A stretch of 52,619 nucleotides of DNA, from positions 1-52,619 of the forward strand of contig JAEWAX010000007.1 in assembly GCA_023391425.1 (NCBI GenBank). Reading direction: 5' to 3'. The position numbers and the translations under genes were made by a program. Origin of the DNA: Bacillota bacterium (GTDB lineage Bacteria; Bacillota; Clostridia; Acetivibrionales; DSM-1351). The notes beneath the pieces are model-generated. The model had not been told where the DNA came from, made no database searches, and saw only the letters and a program-made list of their open reading frames with translations. Below, piece by piece: positions 32,633-40,936 of this stretch; the first letter of the stretch is position 1; each line of letters starts with the position of its first letter.

Positions 32633-33911
32633 GATATTGAGCGCAAGATTTGGAAAAATTAAACCTGACAGTGTTGAAGAATATATTCAAGCAGGTGGCT
32701 ACCGTGGCTTAAAGAAAGCAATGTCAATGGAGCATGTTGAAGCTATTGAAGAGATAAAGAAAGCGAACCTTTTTGGAAGAGGTGGTGCTGCATATCCAAC
32801 AGGAATAAAGTGGGAGCAGGCCTATGCGATTAAAAAAGGTCCTAAATATATGGTTTGTAATGCCGATGAAGGCGAGCCTGGTACTTTTAAAGATAAGCAT
32901 ATATTAGCTGAAGATCCCTTTGAGTTGATAGAGGGCATGACAATTGGTGCGTATATCATGGGAGCAAAAGAGGGATATATATATATCAGAGGTGAATATG
33001 CAGCTATCCAAAGAATAGTAAATAGTGCTATTGAGAATGCAAAAAAAGCAGGTTATCTGGGCAAAAATATTTTAGGTACAGATTTTGAATTCGATTTAAA
33101 AGTTGTTTCAGGTGCCGGCGCATATGTTTGTGGTGAGAATACTGCTCTTGTAGAATCAATTGAAGGTAAGACTGGTAGACCTAGACAAAAGCCACCTTAC
33201 ATAAAGAATTGTGGCTTATATCAAATGCCGACTATTTTGAACAATGTTGAGACTTATTCATGTATTCCTTGGATACTAGAAAATGGCGGAGAGAAATTTA
33301 GCTCACTTGGAACAGAGTTCAGTGGCGGAACAAAGCTAATGTGTCTGTCTGGAAATGTTAAGAATAGGGGAGTTTATGAGATTCCTTTTGGTATGACTTT
33401 AAAAGAGCTTATATATGATTTGGGTGGAGGAATTGCCAATGGACGTAAGCTTAAATTTGTTCATCTCGGTGGTTCATCAGGAAGCTGTTTCCCAGAGAGT
33501 ATGGTTGATACAAAAATCTGCTATTATGATTTAAAGAAGGCTGGTTTCTCACTAGGGTCAGGCGCTGTTCTTGTAGTTGATGACAGCCACTGTGTAGTTG
33601 ATTATTTGAAAACAGTTATGGAATTCTTTGAAGAGGAATCCTGTGGTAAATGTACACCATGTAGAGAAGGAAATAATAGAATGGTTGAAATTCTTGAGAA
33701 ATTCACAGAAGGTACTGCTACTATGAATGATTTCAATAAAATGAAAAGCCTTGCTCAAACAATGAAAACTACTAGCTTCTGTGGATTGGGACAGAGTGCT
33801 CCTGTACCTGTAATTACTCTGATAAAGTACTTTGAAGAAGAATTTTTAGAGCACATTAATGGAAAATGCAGAACTGGTGTATGTAGCATGTCTGGAAAGG
33901 CAGGTAAATAA
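32625..33911 (+). CDS. hydB: [FeFe] hydrogenase subunit HydB (NuoF-like, FMN and NAD binding)
   Basis: A 428-residue NuoF-type flavoprotein. The FMN/NAD(H) site is shown by GRGGAAYPTGIKW and NADEGEPGTFKD, and the [4Fe-4S] ligands by C340, C343, C346 (CGKCTPC) and C386 (FCGLGQ). It lacks both extra modules of long HydB proteins such as the T. maritima subunit: the N-terminal [2Fe-2S] thioredoxin-like domain and the C-terminal 2x[4Fe-4S] ferredoxin domain. It ends about 42 residues after the last cluster ligand. This short architecture bears on whether the complex bifurcates electrons. Good ribosome-binding site (AGGGAGG). Confidence 0.93.
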   Translation: MDKILSARFGKIKPDSVEEYIQAGGYRGLKKAMSMEHVEAIEEIKKANLFGRGGAAYPTGIKWEQAYAIKKGPKYMVCNADEGEPGTFKDKHILAEDPFELIEGMTIGAYIMGAKEGYIYIRGEYAAIQRIVNSAIENAKKAGYLGKNILGTDFEFDLKVVSGAGAYVCGENTALVESIEGKTGRPRQKPPYIKNCGLYQMPTILNNVETYSCIPWILENGGEKFSSLGTEFSGGTKLMCLSGNVKNRGVYEIPFGMTLKELIYDLGGGIANGRKLKFVHLGGSSGSCFPESMVDTKICYYDLKKAGFSLGSGAVLVVDDSHCVVDYLKTVMEFFEEESCGKCTPCREGNNRMVEILEKFTEGTATMNDFNKMKSLAQTMKTTSFCGLGQSAPVPVITLIKYFEEEFLEHINGKCRTGVCSMSGKAGK

Positions 33912-33912
33912 G

Positions 33913-35637
33913 ATGGATATGATAAATTTGACTATAGATGGTATTGAGGTATCAGTCCCAAAGGACACAACAATTCTAGAAGCAGCAAAAAAACTCAACA
34001 TAACCATTCCTACTTTATGCTTCATGAAGGGAATAAATGAGCCTGGATCATGTAGAGTATGTGTAGTTGAGGTTGAAGGCTGGAGAGGTTTACACCCAGC
34101 ATGTGTTACCAAGGTATCAGAGGGGATAGTTGTTAAGACTGCAACAAGTACTGTAAGAGAAGCAAGAAAAAATATTCTAGAGCTTATTATGGCTAATCAT
34201 AATAGAGAATGTTTGTCATGCTCAAGAAATCTTAAGTGTGAGTTGCAAACACTATGCAATGACAATGGAATAGATAGACTTCCCTATGAAGGAAAGGTTA
34301 ATAAGGGCTGCATAGATACAACAGGTCCTATTGTAAGAGATCCAAACAAATGCGTACTTTGTGGTAGATGTATCAGCGTTTGCTCTAAGCAGCAGGATGT
34401 TGGTGTAATAGACTTTGCATACCGTGGAGCACATACAACAGTTACTACTGCCTATGAAGAAGGGCTTGCTGGGCAAGATTGTATAAATTGTGGACAGTGC
34501 ATCAAGATTTGTCCAGTTGGGGCACTTTCAGAGAGAGATGACACTGCAAAGGTTTGGAAAGCGCTTGAAAATCAAGACTTGCACGTAGTAGTACAAACAG
34601 CACCTGCTGTAAGAGTTGCACTTGGTGAAGAGTTTGGCTTTGCGCCTGGTACAAATGTAGAAGGTAAGATGGTTACTGCACTTAGAAGATTAGGTTTTAA
34701 CAAGGTTTTTGACACCAACTTCAGCGCAGACTTAACTATAATTGAAGAAGGTACAGAATTAATTAATAGGATTAATAATGGTGGAAAGCTACCAATGATA
34801 ACCTCATGTTCACCAGGATGGATTAAGTTCTGTGAGCATAACTATCATGATTTCTTAGAGAATCTATCAACATGTAAATCGCCACAACAAATGTTTGGTG
34901 CTATAGCTAAGTCTTACTACCCAGAAAAAGCTGATGTTGACCCTAGAAAAATGTTCGTCGTATCTGTAATGCCATGTACTGCAAAGAAATATGAGGCTGA
35001 AAGAGATGAGATGCAGGTAAATGGACTTAAGGACATTGACGCTGTAATCACAACAAGAGAGCTTGCTAGAATGATTCGTCAAGCTGGAATAAATTTTGCA
35101 GAGCTTGAAGATGGACAACGCGACAGTATTCTGGGAACTTATTCTGGAGCAGGAACTATTTTCGGCAACACAGGTGGAGTAATGGAGGCAGCTCTTCGTA
35201 CAGTTGCCGAGAAGCTTACAGGCAAATCGCTTGATTGTATCGAGTATACACAAGTTAGAGGATTAGCTGGTATAAAGGAAGCAACTATAAATGTTGCAGG
35301 TATGGATATTAAGGTTGCTGTTGCAAGTGGTACCGGAAATGCAGCTAAGCTACTAGACAAGATAAGAGCCGGTGAAGCAGATTATCACTTTATTGAAGTG
35401 ATGGGCTGTGAAGGTGGATGTATAAACGGTGGAGGACAGCCAATTATAAAGGATAAATCCACTACAGAAGAAGTTAAGGCTGCTAGAATCAAGGGGCTTT
35501 ATGATATAGACAGATCATGTGAAACAAGAAAATCACATGAGAATCCAGAGATAAAGAAGCTATACTCTGAATATCTCGGAGAAGCTGGTGGACACAAATC
35601 ACATATGCTATTGCATACACATTATGTAAAGAGATAA
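33913..35637 (+). CDS. hydA: [FeFe] hydrogenase catalytic subunit HydA
   Basis: A 574-residue iron-only hydrogenase making or oxidising H2 in the cytosol. N-terminal [2Fe-2S] ligands C36, C47, C50, C64; His-Cys cluster H96, C100, C103, C109; two [4Fe-4S] sites at C147-C157 and C190-C200; then the H-cluster domain with motif L1 TSCSPGW (C299), L2 MPCTAKKYE (C355) and L3 EVMGCEGGCINGGGQP (C499, C503). L1 has Ser where the commoner form is TSCCPGW. The start at 33913 lies after the hydB stop; an open frame extends back to 33859 but overlaps hydB without need. With HydC and HydB it forms a NAD(P)H-linked hydrogenase of subgroup A3 type. Maturases are not in the window. Confidence 0.95.
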   Translation: MDMINLTIDGIEVSVPKDTTILEAAKKLNITIPTLCFMKGINEPGSCRVCVVEVEGWRGLHPACVTKVSEGIVVKTATSTVREARKNILELIMANHNRECLSCSRNLKCELQTLCNDNGIDRLPYEGKVNKGCIDTTGPIVRDPNKCVLCGRCISVCSKQQDVGVIDFAYRGAHTTVTTAYEEGLAGQDCINCGQCIKICPVGALSERDDTAKVWKALENQDLHVVVQTAPAVRVALGEEFGFAPGTNVEGKMVTALRRLGFNKVFDTNFSADLTIIEEGTELINRINNGGKLPMITSCSPGWIKFCEHNYHDFLENLSTCKSPQQMFGAIAKSYYPEKADVDPRKMFVVSVMPCTAKKYEAERDEMQVNGLKDIDAVITTRELARMIRQAGINFAELEDGQRDSILGTYSGAGTIFGNTGGVMEAALRTVAEKLTGKSLDCIEYTQVRGLAGIKEATINVAGMDIKVAVASGTGNAAKLLDKIRAGEADYHFIEVMGCEGGCINGGGQPIIKDKSTTEEVKAARIKGLYDIDRSCETRKSHENPEIKKLYSEYLGEAGGHKSHMLLHTHYVKR

Positions 35638-35660
35638 CATAATCCATAGTTTACCACATG

Positions 35661-35787
35661 CCTACAGACGCTAATGTCTCTACATTTATAATTGTGAGAT
35701 AAGCGGCGATATGGACCCTGGATAACAATTTATAAGCTTCAAATGGATTAAAAGCTCCACCTGAAACCAAGAACTCTGCTTATAAAA
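35661..35787 (+). ncRNA. Structured element B, downstream of the hydrogenase operon
   Basis: A diverged copy of element A in the same orientation. Shared segments include CTAC..(A)CGCTAAT, GAGATA-GCGG-GATA, TTCA-TGGA--AAAAGC-CC and CCTGAA-C-AAGAA-TCTG-TTAT. Its stems are CGCT (35669-35672) with AGCG, GTCTC with GAGAT, TTTATAAGC (35729-35737) with GCTTATAAA (35778-35786), and TTCA with TGAA. The long stem uses entirely different bases from copy A, i.e. compensatory change. Confidence 0.5.
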
Positions 35788-35791
35788 AAAT

Positions 35792-35836
35792 GCAACCTCC
35801 TATAGAATTTTTTAAATATATAGGAGGCTGCTTTTT
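35792..35836 (+). terminator. Intrinsic terminator of the hydCBA operon
   Basis: GCAACCTCCTATA (35792-35804) pairs with TATAGGAGGCTGC (35819-35831), one mismatch, followed by TTTTT. It comes directly after element B, so element B is probably the transcribed 3' UTR of hydA. Confidence 0.85.
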
Positions 35837-35853
35837 CTATTTTTTGTCTATTT

Positions 35854-35982
35854 CTATTTTTTTTGTGTAGTAGGATTATTACTATTCCTTGCACCACGTG
35901 ATATGCGTTTCTGATCTCCTAAATCTTGTGTGTTAGCAAAGTTCTCCATGCCATCTGATTTTGTAGTTTTACTTTTTCCCAT
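35854..35982 (-). CDS. Small hydrophilic protein (42 aa), unknown
   Basis: A short frame with a strong GGAGG four bases before its ATG. The product begins MGKSKTTKSD, contains FANTQDLGDQKRISRG, and ends in an Asn/Thr/Lys-rich tail. It is highly polar with no Cys and resembles small basic spore-associated or ribosome-associated peptides in composition, but I do not recognise it. It faces the hydrogenase terminator and diverges from the beta-propeller operon. Confidence 0.55.
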   Translation of the reverse strand: MGKSKTTKSDGMENFANTQDLGDQKRISRGARNSNNPTTQKK

Positions 35983-36235
35983 AAATCCTCCATTTTAAGT
36001 TGAGTTATCTCTTATTATTTGTCAATAATGATGTAATATACTTGCTAAAAAACTTTCTCCAGAAGTATTATTACTTATAATAGGGTAAGATATGAGATGT
36101 TTGGTTAAATTAATTTCTTATGGAATACATATACTATTTGCTATAACTGGATAATAAATCGCCTCATAGGTATTAAAAATATTTAAATTATTATAAATAT
36201 TTAAATTAAAAGAAATTTAAATGTTTACATTATTC

Positions 36236-36244
36236 TGATATAAT
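36236..36244 (+). promoter_or_regulatory. Extended -10 promoter for the beta-propeller leader
   Basis: TGATATAAT gives TG-N-TATAAT; transcription would start near 36252, about 45 nt before the structured leader begins. The -35 region is weak. Confidence 0.45.
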
Positions 36245-36297
36245 AGGAAGGATGATTATTGAAAGCCCAATTATGGCTATAAATAGTAATATAAAAT

Positions 36298-36523
36298 TAT
36301 AACGAGGCGTAAGATATCCCCACTTCTACAAATGACGGGTACCGCTTCGGTTTTCAAGCGGCGAGTATATATCCCGCCCCGTTGAAACGCCGCTGAGGTA
36401 AGTAAATTTTTCTACAACCGAAAAATTTACTTTTGAAACAAGGCGTTATAGAATGTAAGTGTTTATACACTTGTTGTGTACCCAATGGATGAATAATTTT
36501 ATCCATGGAACCATGGAGGTAAA
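36298..36523 (+). promoter_or_regulatory. Candidate riboswitch-like structured leader of the beta-propeller operon
   Basis: Nested helices by eye: P1 TATAACG (36298-36304) with CGTTATA (36444-36450); P2 GGCGT (36306-36310) with ACGCC (36387-36391); P2b GATAT (36313-36317) with ATATC (36369-36373); P3 CCGCTT (36342-36347) with AAGCGG (36356-36361); P5 a perfect 13-bp stem (36400-36412 with 36420-36432). ACGGG (36335-36339) could pair with CCCGT (36378-36382) as a pseudoknot. Then a small hairpin AAGTGT/ACACTT (36457-36472). Finally ATCCAT (36501-36506) can pair either with ATGGAT (36485-36490) or, as TCCATG, with CATGGA (36512-36517), which overlaps the GGAGG Shine-Dalgarno at 36515-36519. That is an either/or switch. 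I cannot match it to a known class. Confidence 0.55.
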
Positions 36524-38347
36524 ATGAGATCTAGAAGAAGTAAAAAAAATAATTTTTTACCAGCATTGATAGTTTTCTTAGTTGTCTTGGTATTAGCATT
36601 AACAGCTATGATACTTTTTTATTTTGGAAAATTGCCAATGCTAAATAATGTAGAGGATACAAAAAAACCTACAACATCAACAATCACGAATAGTGCCAGT
36701 TCTACATCGGGCAATTCAGCTATAGCAACGCAGACGCAGACTGCGCAGACAACTGAACCAGACATAGAGCCTTCTGAGAGCACAAACCCAGATGATTTGC
36801 TTATTTCATGGAGTAATCCTGCAAGCTTTTTATCGAAAACTAAATTAAGTGATGGTTCAACAAAAAAGTCATATAAAGACGGAAATATTCAATACTGGGC
36901 GCTTGTTAATAACAAGACAACATCAAGCTACAAGCCTCCATATAATATTGCTTTTGGTTCATCTGAGATGTATTCAGAACTTGAGGGAGTAACTACGTTT
37001 AGAGGTAATAATTATAGAAACGCTCCAGCTTGGGGAAGCAGTAGTGTAAAAGAAAAGAAATTAGAAATTGTATGGACGCATGAAATTGGTGCGGTTTCAG
37101 GAGTAGGTAGTTATTGGCCAGGCGCTGGATGGACTGGGCAACCTCTACTTGTCCATTGGTCTGAAGAAGTAAGAAAAGTTATGAATATAAATCAGGATTT
37201 GAAAGCAAAGGACCTTGTTGAGGTAATATATCCTGTTTTTGATGGAAATGTATACTTTCTAGACTTAGAAACTGGTAAAGCGTCAAGGCCAAAAATGAAT
37301 ATAGGTTTTACTGTTAAGGGTACAGGCATGGTTGATCCTAGAGGATATCCTCTATTTTATTCTGGACAAGGCTTGAATGAGAATAACGGGAAAAAGGGAG
37401 CATTTAAATATAGAATATTTGACTTAATAAAACAGAAAGAAATATTTTCTCTCCCGGGAAATGATCCTGTTGCCTTCAGACCTTGGGGGGCAAATGACTC
37501 ATCAGCATTACTGAATAGATATACTGATACACTTATTGATTGTGGAGAAAATGGATTGGTATACAAAGCTAAGCTAAATACAAAGTTTTATAAAACAGCG
37601 GGTACTATATCAATTAATCCAACTGTTACTAAGTACCGCTACAAAAGTAGCTATAGCTCAGAAAAGGGGATTGAAAATTCACCGGCATTTTATAAGAATC
37701 TGATGTATTTCGCTGATAATGGTGGAACTATTCAATGTCTGGATATCAATACTCTTGAGCCAGTTTGGATATACAAAGCTGGTGACGATACAGACAGCAC
37801 TATCACATTGGAAGAAACTGAAGAGGGAGTATTCCTGTATACTGCCAATGAAATTGACAAGAGAGGCAAGGCTGGATCAAGAGCAGATTGTAATATTCGT
37901 AAGCTAAATGCATTGACTGGAGAATTGGTATGGCAGAAGGATTATTCCTGTGCATATCAGAATTATATAAATGGTGGGGCGTTAGCAACACCAGTAATTG
38001 GCAAGAATGATATAAGTGATATTGTTATATTTAATATTGCCTTAACAGGCTCAACTAATGATGGTACACTTGTTGCACTGGATAAAAAGACTGGTAAAGA
38101 GGTGTGGAAGAGACATCTTAAGGCATATAGCTGGAGTTCACCGGTTGACTTTAAGTCTGATGATGGTAAGACTTACATGATTCTCTGCGACTTTTTAGGG
38201 GATATGCATTTAATTGATCCTAAAACTGGTGAGGATTTAGATAAGATTTCGGTAGGTGGAAACGTTGAAGCATCACCTTCTATTTATAATGATATGGTAG
38301 TAGTAGGAACTTATGCAAAAAAAATATATGGTGTTAAAATAAAGTAG
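36524..38347 (+). CDS. Membrane-anchored PQQ-like beta-propeller protein, paralogue 1
   Basis: A 607-residue protein with a basic N-terminus, one membrane helix (about 11-34), a Thr/Ser-rich linker (about 45-90), and an extracytoplasmic beta-propeller built of PQQ-like/BamB-like blades (DGNVYFLDLETGK, GGTIQCLDINTLEPVWIYKAG, GTLVALDKKTGKEVWKRHL, MHLIDPKTGEDLD). PQQ-enzyme catalytic residues are not evident, so it is more likely a binding or scaffold protein. Conserved with the next gene is the unusual ELEGVTTFRGNNYR and YWPGAGWTGQPLLVHW region before the propeller. GGAGG precedes the ATG. The gene is preceded by the structured leader and followed after 32 bp by its paralogue. Confidence 0.82.
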   Translation: MRSRRSKKNNFLPALIVFLVVLVLALTAMILFYFGKLPMLNNVEDTKKPTTSTITNSASSTSGNSAIATQTQTAQTTEPDIEPSESTNPDDLLISWSNPASFLSKTKLSDGSTKKSYKDGNIQYWALVNNKTTSSYKPPYNIAFGSSEMYSELEGVTTFRGNNYRNAPAWGSSSVKEKKLEIVWTHEIGAVSGVGSYWPGAGWTGQPLLVHWSEEVRKVMNINQDLKAKDLVEVIYPVFDGNVYFLDLETGKASRPKMNIGFTVKGTGMVDPRGYPLFYSGQGLNENNGKKGAFKYRIFDLIKQKEIFSLPGNDPVAFRPWGANDSSALLNRYTDTLIDCGENGLVYKAKLNTKFYKTAGTISINPTVTKYRYKSSYSSEKGIENSPAFYKNLMYFADNGGTIQCLDINTLEPVWIYKAGDDTDSTITLEETEEGVFLYTANEIDKRGKAGSRADCNIRKLNALTGELVWQKDYSCAYQNYINGGALATPVIGKNDISDIVIFNIALTGSTNDGTLVALDKKTGKEVWKRHLKAYSWSSPVDFKSDDGKTYMILCDFLGDMHLIDPKTGEDLDKISVGGNVEASPSIYNDMVVVGTYAKKIYGVKIK

Positions 38348-38379
38348 AATTACTTTAAGCCACAAACAGTGAGGAAATT

Positions 38380-40185
38380 ATGAGGAGACACAAAAGAAGA
38401 GCTACAAATAAATTAAAGGCAATATTAACAATTTTAGTATTAGCATTAATAACTACAGGAATATGGATTGCACTAAGCAAGTGGTCTGCTTCTGGTAAAA
38501 ATATCGGTGGAGCTTCAAATTCATCTGCTATTGCAACCTCTACAGTGACGACAGAAGAGCTAGAACCAGAGCCGGTTGCAGACCCAATTCCACCAGATAT
38601 GACCGATCCTGAAAAGCTAAAATCATCATGGACAGAAGAATCTAATTTTGATGGAGCAAAAGCATTTTTGGAATACGCATTTAACAATGTACTTCCAAAT
38701 GGGGATAAGATTAAGTCTTGGATATTTAGAAATAATAAACCGATAAAAGAGTATACTGTAAAGAAGAAAGACAAGATTGAGTTTGGACCATCTAGTGAAT
38801 ACTCAGAACTTGAAGGCGTAACTGCTTTTAGAGGAAATAACTATAGAGATAACGCTTCATTTGGTACGCGAACAGTTACACAAAAGAAGCTTGAGATTGT
38901 ATGGGAAAAGACAGGTCTTGGAGCTATTTCAGCACATCAAAGCTATTGGCCAGGAACTGGTTGGACAGGGCAACCGCTTTTAGTTCATTGGCCAGAAGAT
39001 GTTAGAAAGATGATGAATATAAATGCAGAAATGAAGTCGAAGGACTTAGTAGAGGTAATATATCCTACGCTTGATGGCAATATATATTTCCTTGATTTAG
39101 CCACAGGTAAGCCAACTAGAAACAAAATTGAGATTGGCTACCCAATAAAAGGTACAGCGATGGTAGACCCAAGAGGATATCCTGTATTATATACCGGAAT
39201 GGGTATCAACGAAAATAATGGTAAGTTTGCAGAGTATAAATATAGAATTATAAATCTTCTCGACCAAAAGGAGATATATCATTTGCTTGGAAGAGATGAG
39301 GTTGCTTTTAGAGGCTGGGGAGCAAATGATTCTTCTGCACTCTTGGATAGAAAAACAGATACATTACTTAATTGTGGTGAGAATGGTTTAGTATATAAGG
39401 TTAAGCTAAATACAAAGTTTGACAAGGCAGCAGGAACCTTAACAATGGCTCCACAGATAACTAAATATCGTTATAGGAGCCCATACAACGACGAGCAAGG
39501 TATAGAAAATTCGCCTGCAATATACAAAAATTTTATGTATTTTAATGATAATGGTGGTACAATGCAATGTATTGACTTAAATACTATGAAGCCAGTTTGG
39601 ATATATGAAACAGGTGATGACACTGATAGTTCCACTGTAATAGAGGAGACTAAAGAAGGTGTATTCCTCTATACTGCAAATGAAATTGATAAGCGTGGTA
39701 ATGGTGGTAAAAATAAATATGCTGATTGTAACATTAGAAAATTTAATGCTTTGACAGGTGATTTAATTTGGCAGAAGGATTATCAATGTGTATATAACTA
39801 TTATATAAATGGTGGTGCACTTGGAACTCCTGTTATAGGTAAAGATGATATCAGCAATATGGTCATTTATAATATCTGCTTTACAGGCTCAAACAGTGAC
39901 GGAACAATGGTTGGACTTGATAAGAATACTGGTAAAGAGATTTGGAAAAAGAAGCTTGCATCCTATAGCTGGTGCTCGCCAGTTGATTTCAAAAGCTCTG
40001 ATGGTAAGACATATATGGTTTATACGGACTTTTCTGGATATATGCACCTGGTAGATCCAATGACAGGCAAGACACTTGACTCTATATCACTTGGAAAAAA
40101 TGTCGAGTCGTCCCCTGCAATATACAATGACACCATCGTTGTAGGTAGCTATGCGCAAAAAATATTTGGAATCAAAGTAAGATAA
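38380..40185 (+). CDS. Membrane-anchored PQQ-like beta-propeller protein, paralogue 2
   Basis: A 601-residue tandem duplicate of the preceding gene. It has the same layout: basic N-terminus, membrane helix (about 14-31), a low-complexity linker rich in Ser/Thr/Glu/Pro, the shared ELEGVTAFRGNNYR and YWPGTGWTGQPLLVHW segments, and PQQ-like blades ending VGSYAQKIFGIKVR. The linker and N-terminal anchor have diverged far more than the propeller, so the ligand-binding face is what is conserved. GAGG precedes the ATG. The stop codon abuts a dispersed 118-bp repeat. Confidence 0.82.
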   Translation: MRRHKRRATNKLKAILTILVLALITTGIWIALSKWSASGKNIGGASNSSAIATSTVTTEELEPEPVADPIPPDMTDPEKLKSSWTEESNFDGAKAFLEYAFNNVLPNGDKIKSWIFRNNKPIKEYTVKKKDKIEFGPSSEYSELEGVTAFRGNNYRDNASFGTRTVTQKKLEIVWEKTGLGAISAHQSYWPGTGWTGQPLLVHWPEDVRKMMNINAEMKSKDLVEVIYPTLDGNIYFLDLATGKPTRNKIEIGYPIKGTAMVDPRGYPVLYTGMGINENNGKFAEYKYRIINLLDQKEIYHLLGRDEVAFRGWGANDSSALLDRKTDTLLNCGENGLVYKVKLNTKFDKAAGTLTMAPQITKYRYRSPYNDEQGIENSPAIYKNFMYFNDNGGTMQCIDLNTMKPVWIYETGDDTDSSTVIEETKEGVFLYTANEIDKRGNGGKNKYADCNIRKFNALTGDLIWQKDYQCVYNYYINGGALGTPVIGKDDISNMVIYNICFTGSNSDGTMVGLDKNTGKEIWKKKLASYSWCSPVDFKSSDGKTYMVYTDFSGYMHLVDPMTGKTLDSISLGKNVESSPAIYNDTIVVGSYAQKIFGIKVR

Positions 40186-40303
40186 AGAAGACTTAGCTTG
40201 AGCCGAGCCTATGGCGAAGGCAGAAGCTTAGTCGCACTTATTTCGAGCTTGGAGATACTTAGCTCATGCTCAAAGAGCAGGAGGTTAGTAGCACCGCGAA
40301 GAT
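40186..40303 (+). repeat. 118-bp dispersed repeat, copy 1
   Basis: The segment matches 42472-42589 on the opposite strand without gaps, with about nine mismatches counted by hand. Inside is a hairpin TGCTC-aaa-GAGCA. The copy is bounded by a direct repeat GATAAAGAAGACTTAG at 40181-40196 and 40301-40316. No open frame runs through it and it carries no transposase. Confidence 0.9.
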
Positions 40304-40343
40304 AAAGAAGACTTAGTTTAGATGATAGAGGAGACATAAATAT

Positions 40344-40928
40344 ATGAAGATTTTAAAAGAGGTATTTAGCTGGTTGGGAACTATTATAGTAGCAGTGGTT
40401 GTTGCATTATTAGTAATAATATTCCTTTTTCAACCTACAAGTGTTAATGGGGAATCAATGGAAAACACCTTACATAATAAGGATAAAATAATAATCAATA
40501 AGACACAAAATATAATTCATAGCACTCCAGACTATGGAAACATTGTTATAATTGACAGCAGGGTAACCAGAAAGAGGACATTCCTTGATAATGTTACAGA
40601 TCCTTTAAAATATAATATTCTTGTTACTAAGTTTACAAAAAGTGAGGATGAGTTTGAGGAGCAAATATTCTGGGTTAAGAGGGTAATTGGCAAAGCAGGA
40701 GATGTACTTGAGTTCAAAAATGGTAAAGTAATTCGCAATGGTATTGCCTTGGATGAAAAATACATAAAAGAGCCAATGAATTACGAGTCAGATGAGAAGA
40801 TTACAGTTCCAGATAATTGCGTATTTGTTATGGGTGATAATAGAAATAATAGCTCAGATAGTAGGGATATTGGTCCTGTACCGCTTGATCATGTTGTTGG
40901 TAAGTATCTATTTAAGCTTGGTTTTTAG
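40344..40928 (+). CDS. lepB: Signal peptidase I
   Basis: A 194-residue type I signal peptidase that cleaves signal peptides outside the membrane. One N-terminal helix (about 11-29) anchors it. The catalytic dyad is Ser38 in NGESME and Lys112 in FWVKRVIG, and GDNRNNSSDSR (164-174) is the conserved box E. The size is typical of Gram-positive SipS-type enzymes. GAGGAG is ten bases before the ATG. It lies between two copies of the 118-bp repeat and nine bases before the thioesterase gene. Confidence 0.95.
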   Translation: MKILKEVFSWLGTIIVAVVVALLVIIFLFQPTSVNGESMENTLHNKDKIIINKTQNIIHSTPDYGNIVIIDSRVTRKRTFLDNVTDPLKYNILVTKFTKSEDEFEEQIFWVKRVIGKAGDVLEFKNGKVIRNGIALDEKYIKEPMNYESDEKITVPDNCVFVMGDNRNNSSDSRDIGPVPLDHVVGKYLFKLGF

Positions 40929-40936
40929 GAGGTAAA

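Noticed and set aside
36298..36450. Interpretation of the structured leader as an IS200/IS605-type transposon end
   Set aside because: No TnpA/TnpB gene is nearby, and the downstream hairpins overlapping the Shine-Dalgarno fit a regulatory leader better, although this alternative is not fully excluded.
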